In this document: positions 63,320 through 64,000 of the stretch, one piece after another
How positions within the stretch are numbered: the stretch's first letter is position 1
Layout of the letters: each line of letters opens with the position of its first letter
DNA from: Bacteroidota bacterium
GTDB lineage: Bacteria; Bacteroidota; Bacteroidia; Bacteroidales; UBA7960
DNA: 64,000 bases
NCBI GenBank assembly: GCA_007693555.1
Contig: REDJ01000232.1
Coordinates: 1-64,000 of the forward strand
Direction: 5' to 3'
The notes under the pieces: generated by a model
The model's input: only the letters and a program-made list of their open reading frames with translations
What the model was told of the DNA's origin: nothing
The model's database searches: none
Position numbers and translations under genes: made by a program

Positions 63320-64000
63320 ATGACTGAAGGCACTAAAATAATGCGATTAAGTAAACTTGCCAGAGAATTTAACATTGGTATTACTACCATTGTAGATTTT
63401 TTGGGAAAGAAGGGTATATCCGTTGACCCCAATCCCAATACAAAGATCTCTGAAGAAGCCTATCAGATACTGGCCAAAGAATTTCAAAAAGAAAAAAGCC
63501 TGAAAGATGAAGTTCGCAAAAGTAGTTTAAGTTTCTCCAAAAGGGAAAGTGTTACCCTGCAGGATGAGGATAAAGATGTAGCAGCTTCTAAACCGGAAGC
63601 AAAGCCCAAAGACGAAGATGAAGTTGAAGACAAGGAGCTTTTCATCAAAGATATCAAGTCTTTCATGGGGGAAAAAGAAGCCACCAAAGCTGATGAAAAA
63701 GAGAAGTTGTCCGGACCTAAAATTCTGGGAAAAATTGATGCGGAAAAATTATCGGGCAAAGCCCCTGTAAAGAAGGAAAAAGAAGAAGAGAAGCCCGTTG
63801 AAAAAGAAGAAAAACCCGCTCCCGAAAGTCCTGAGAAAGTTAAAGCCGAAGTGCCGGCCAGGGAGGCAGATAAAGAAAAAGCTGCTGTGAAAGGCCCTAA
63901 AGTATTGGGTAAAATTGAGCTGGAAGAAGCCCGCAAAAAGGAAAAGAAAACAGCCAAAAAGGAAAAGCCTGAAGAAGAAGCCGAAAAAACCAGTACCACC
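63320..64000 (+). CDS. infB: Translation initiation factor IF-2, N-terminal part (cut by window edge)
   Basis: From ATG 63320 the frame runs open for 227 codons to the window edge. It begins with an IF2_N domain (MRLSKLAREFNIGITTIVDFLGKKG, from residue 8). A long Lys/Glu/Pro-rich linker with the repeated phrase GPKxLGKI (at two places) follows, typical of Bacteroidota IF-2. The GTPase domains lie beyond the edge. An alternative start is ATG 63341. TAACTTTG at 63262-63269 in the 64-base gap after nusA could be an internal promoter but has no -33 partner at proper distance. Confidence 0.95.
   Translation, partial: MTEGTKIMRLSKLAREFNIGITTIVDFLGKKGISVDPNPNTKISEEAYQILAKEFQKEKSLKDEVRKSSLSFSKRESVTLQDEDKDVAASKPEAKPKDEDEVEDKELFIKDIKSFMGEKEATKADEKEKLSGPKILGKIDAEKLSGKAPVKKEKEEEKPVEKEEKPAPESPEKVKAEVPAREADKEKAAVKGPKVLGKIELEEARKKEKKTAKKEKPEEEAEKTSTT

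Noticed and set aside
1-64000. CRISPR array, insertion sequence, prophage or rRNA
   Set aside because: No regularly spaced repeats, transposase or integrase frames, phage structural genes or rRNA sequence were seen. The palindromes found are single copies in this window.

Overview
The window is a piece of a Bacteroidota chromosome, most likely a Marinilabiliales/Bacteroidales-type organism. The evidence is a SusC/SusD pair, type IX secretion (T9SS) sorting domains at C-termini, many short lipoprotein signal peptides, TTTG-N19-TAnnTTTG promoters, an S46 dipeptidyl peptidase and a glutaminyl-cyclase-like M28 protein. Both edges cut genes: the left edge truncates a secreted carbohydrate-binding-type protein and the right edge truncates infB.

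Positions 1-29977 form one large polysaccharide utilization locus, transcribed entirely on the minus strand. In order of transcription it holds: a transmembrane one-component regulator (propeller-like sensor, Y_Y_Y, LuxR HTH); a GH144-type endo-beta-1,2-glucanase lipoprotein; a 1167-residue T9SS-secreted endonuclease/exonuclease/phosphatase (EEP) protein; a divergent GH144-related lipoprotein; a GPH-family sugar symporter with an unusual coiled-coil insert; a cytoplasmic GH35 enzyme; a GH94 enzyme of 1,2-beta-oligoglucan phosphorylase size; a GH3 beta-glucosidase lipoprotein; a T9SS-secreted jelly-roll protein; SusC; SusD; a second canonical GH144; a metallophosphoesterase; and a second jelly-roll protein. 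A smaller EEP lipoprotein lies just upstream of the regulator at 30077-30940. The combination GH144 + GH3 + GH94 + GH35 points to beta-1,2-glucan. The phosphoesterase-type proteins suggest, as inference, that the natural substrate is a phospho-decorated beta-1,2-glucan such as the osmoregulated periplasmic glucans of Proteobacteria. Proposed route: surface endo-cleavage by GH144, removal of substituents by EEP and metallophosphoesterase proteins, uptake by SusCD, trimming by GH3 in the periplasm, import by the GPH symporter, then cytosolic phosphorolysis (GH94) and transfer or hydrolysis (GH35).

Positions 31118-48070 are ordinary accessory and housekeeping genes: a DUF418 membrane protein, an Lrp/AsnC regulator divergent from a methionine-gamma-lyase-type PLP enzyme, a DJ-1/PfpI protein, gpmI, a MacB-like permease, an MlaEF-type lipid ABC pair, a 55-residue lipoprotein overlapping a SprT-like metalloprotease, mannose-1-phosphate guanylyltransferase, a DPP7-type S46 peptidase, a prolyl oligopeptidase, a YD-repeat-like protein and a UPF0316 membrane protein. 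A REP-like nested palindrome sits between the two peptidase genes.

Positions 48153-64000 hold an ExbB/ExbD energizing operon, tRNA-Ser(GGA), a PIN-PhoH ATPase, the M28 protein, a convergent PAS-LuxR regulator and hybrid histidine kinase, tRNA-Gln(TTG) with a near-perfect promoter and terminator, a large DUF2723 (GT117-type) membrane protein, and the rimP-nusA-infB translation/transcription operon behind a perfect Bacteroidota promoter. I see no CRISPR array, insertion sequence or rRNA.
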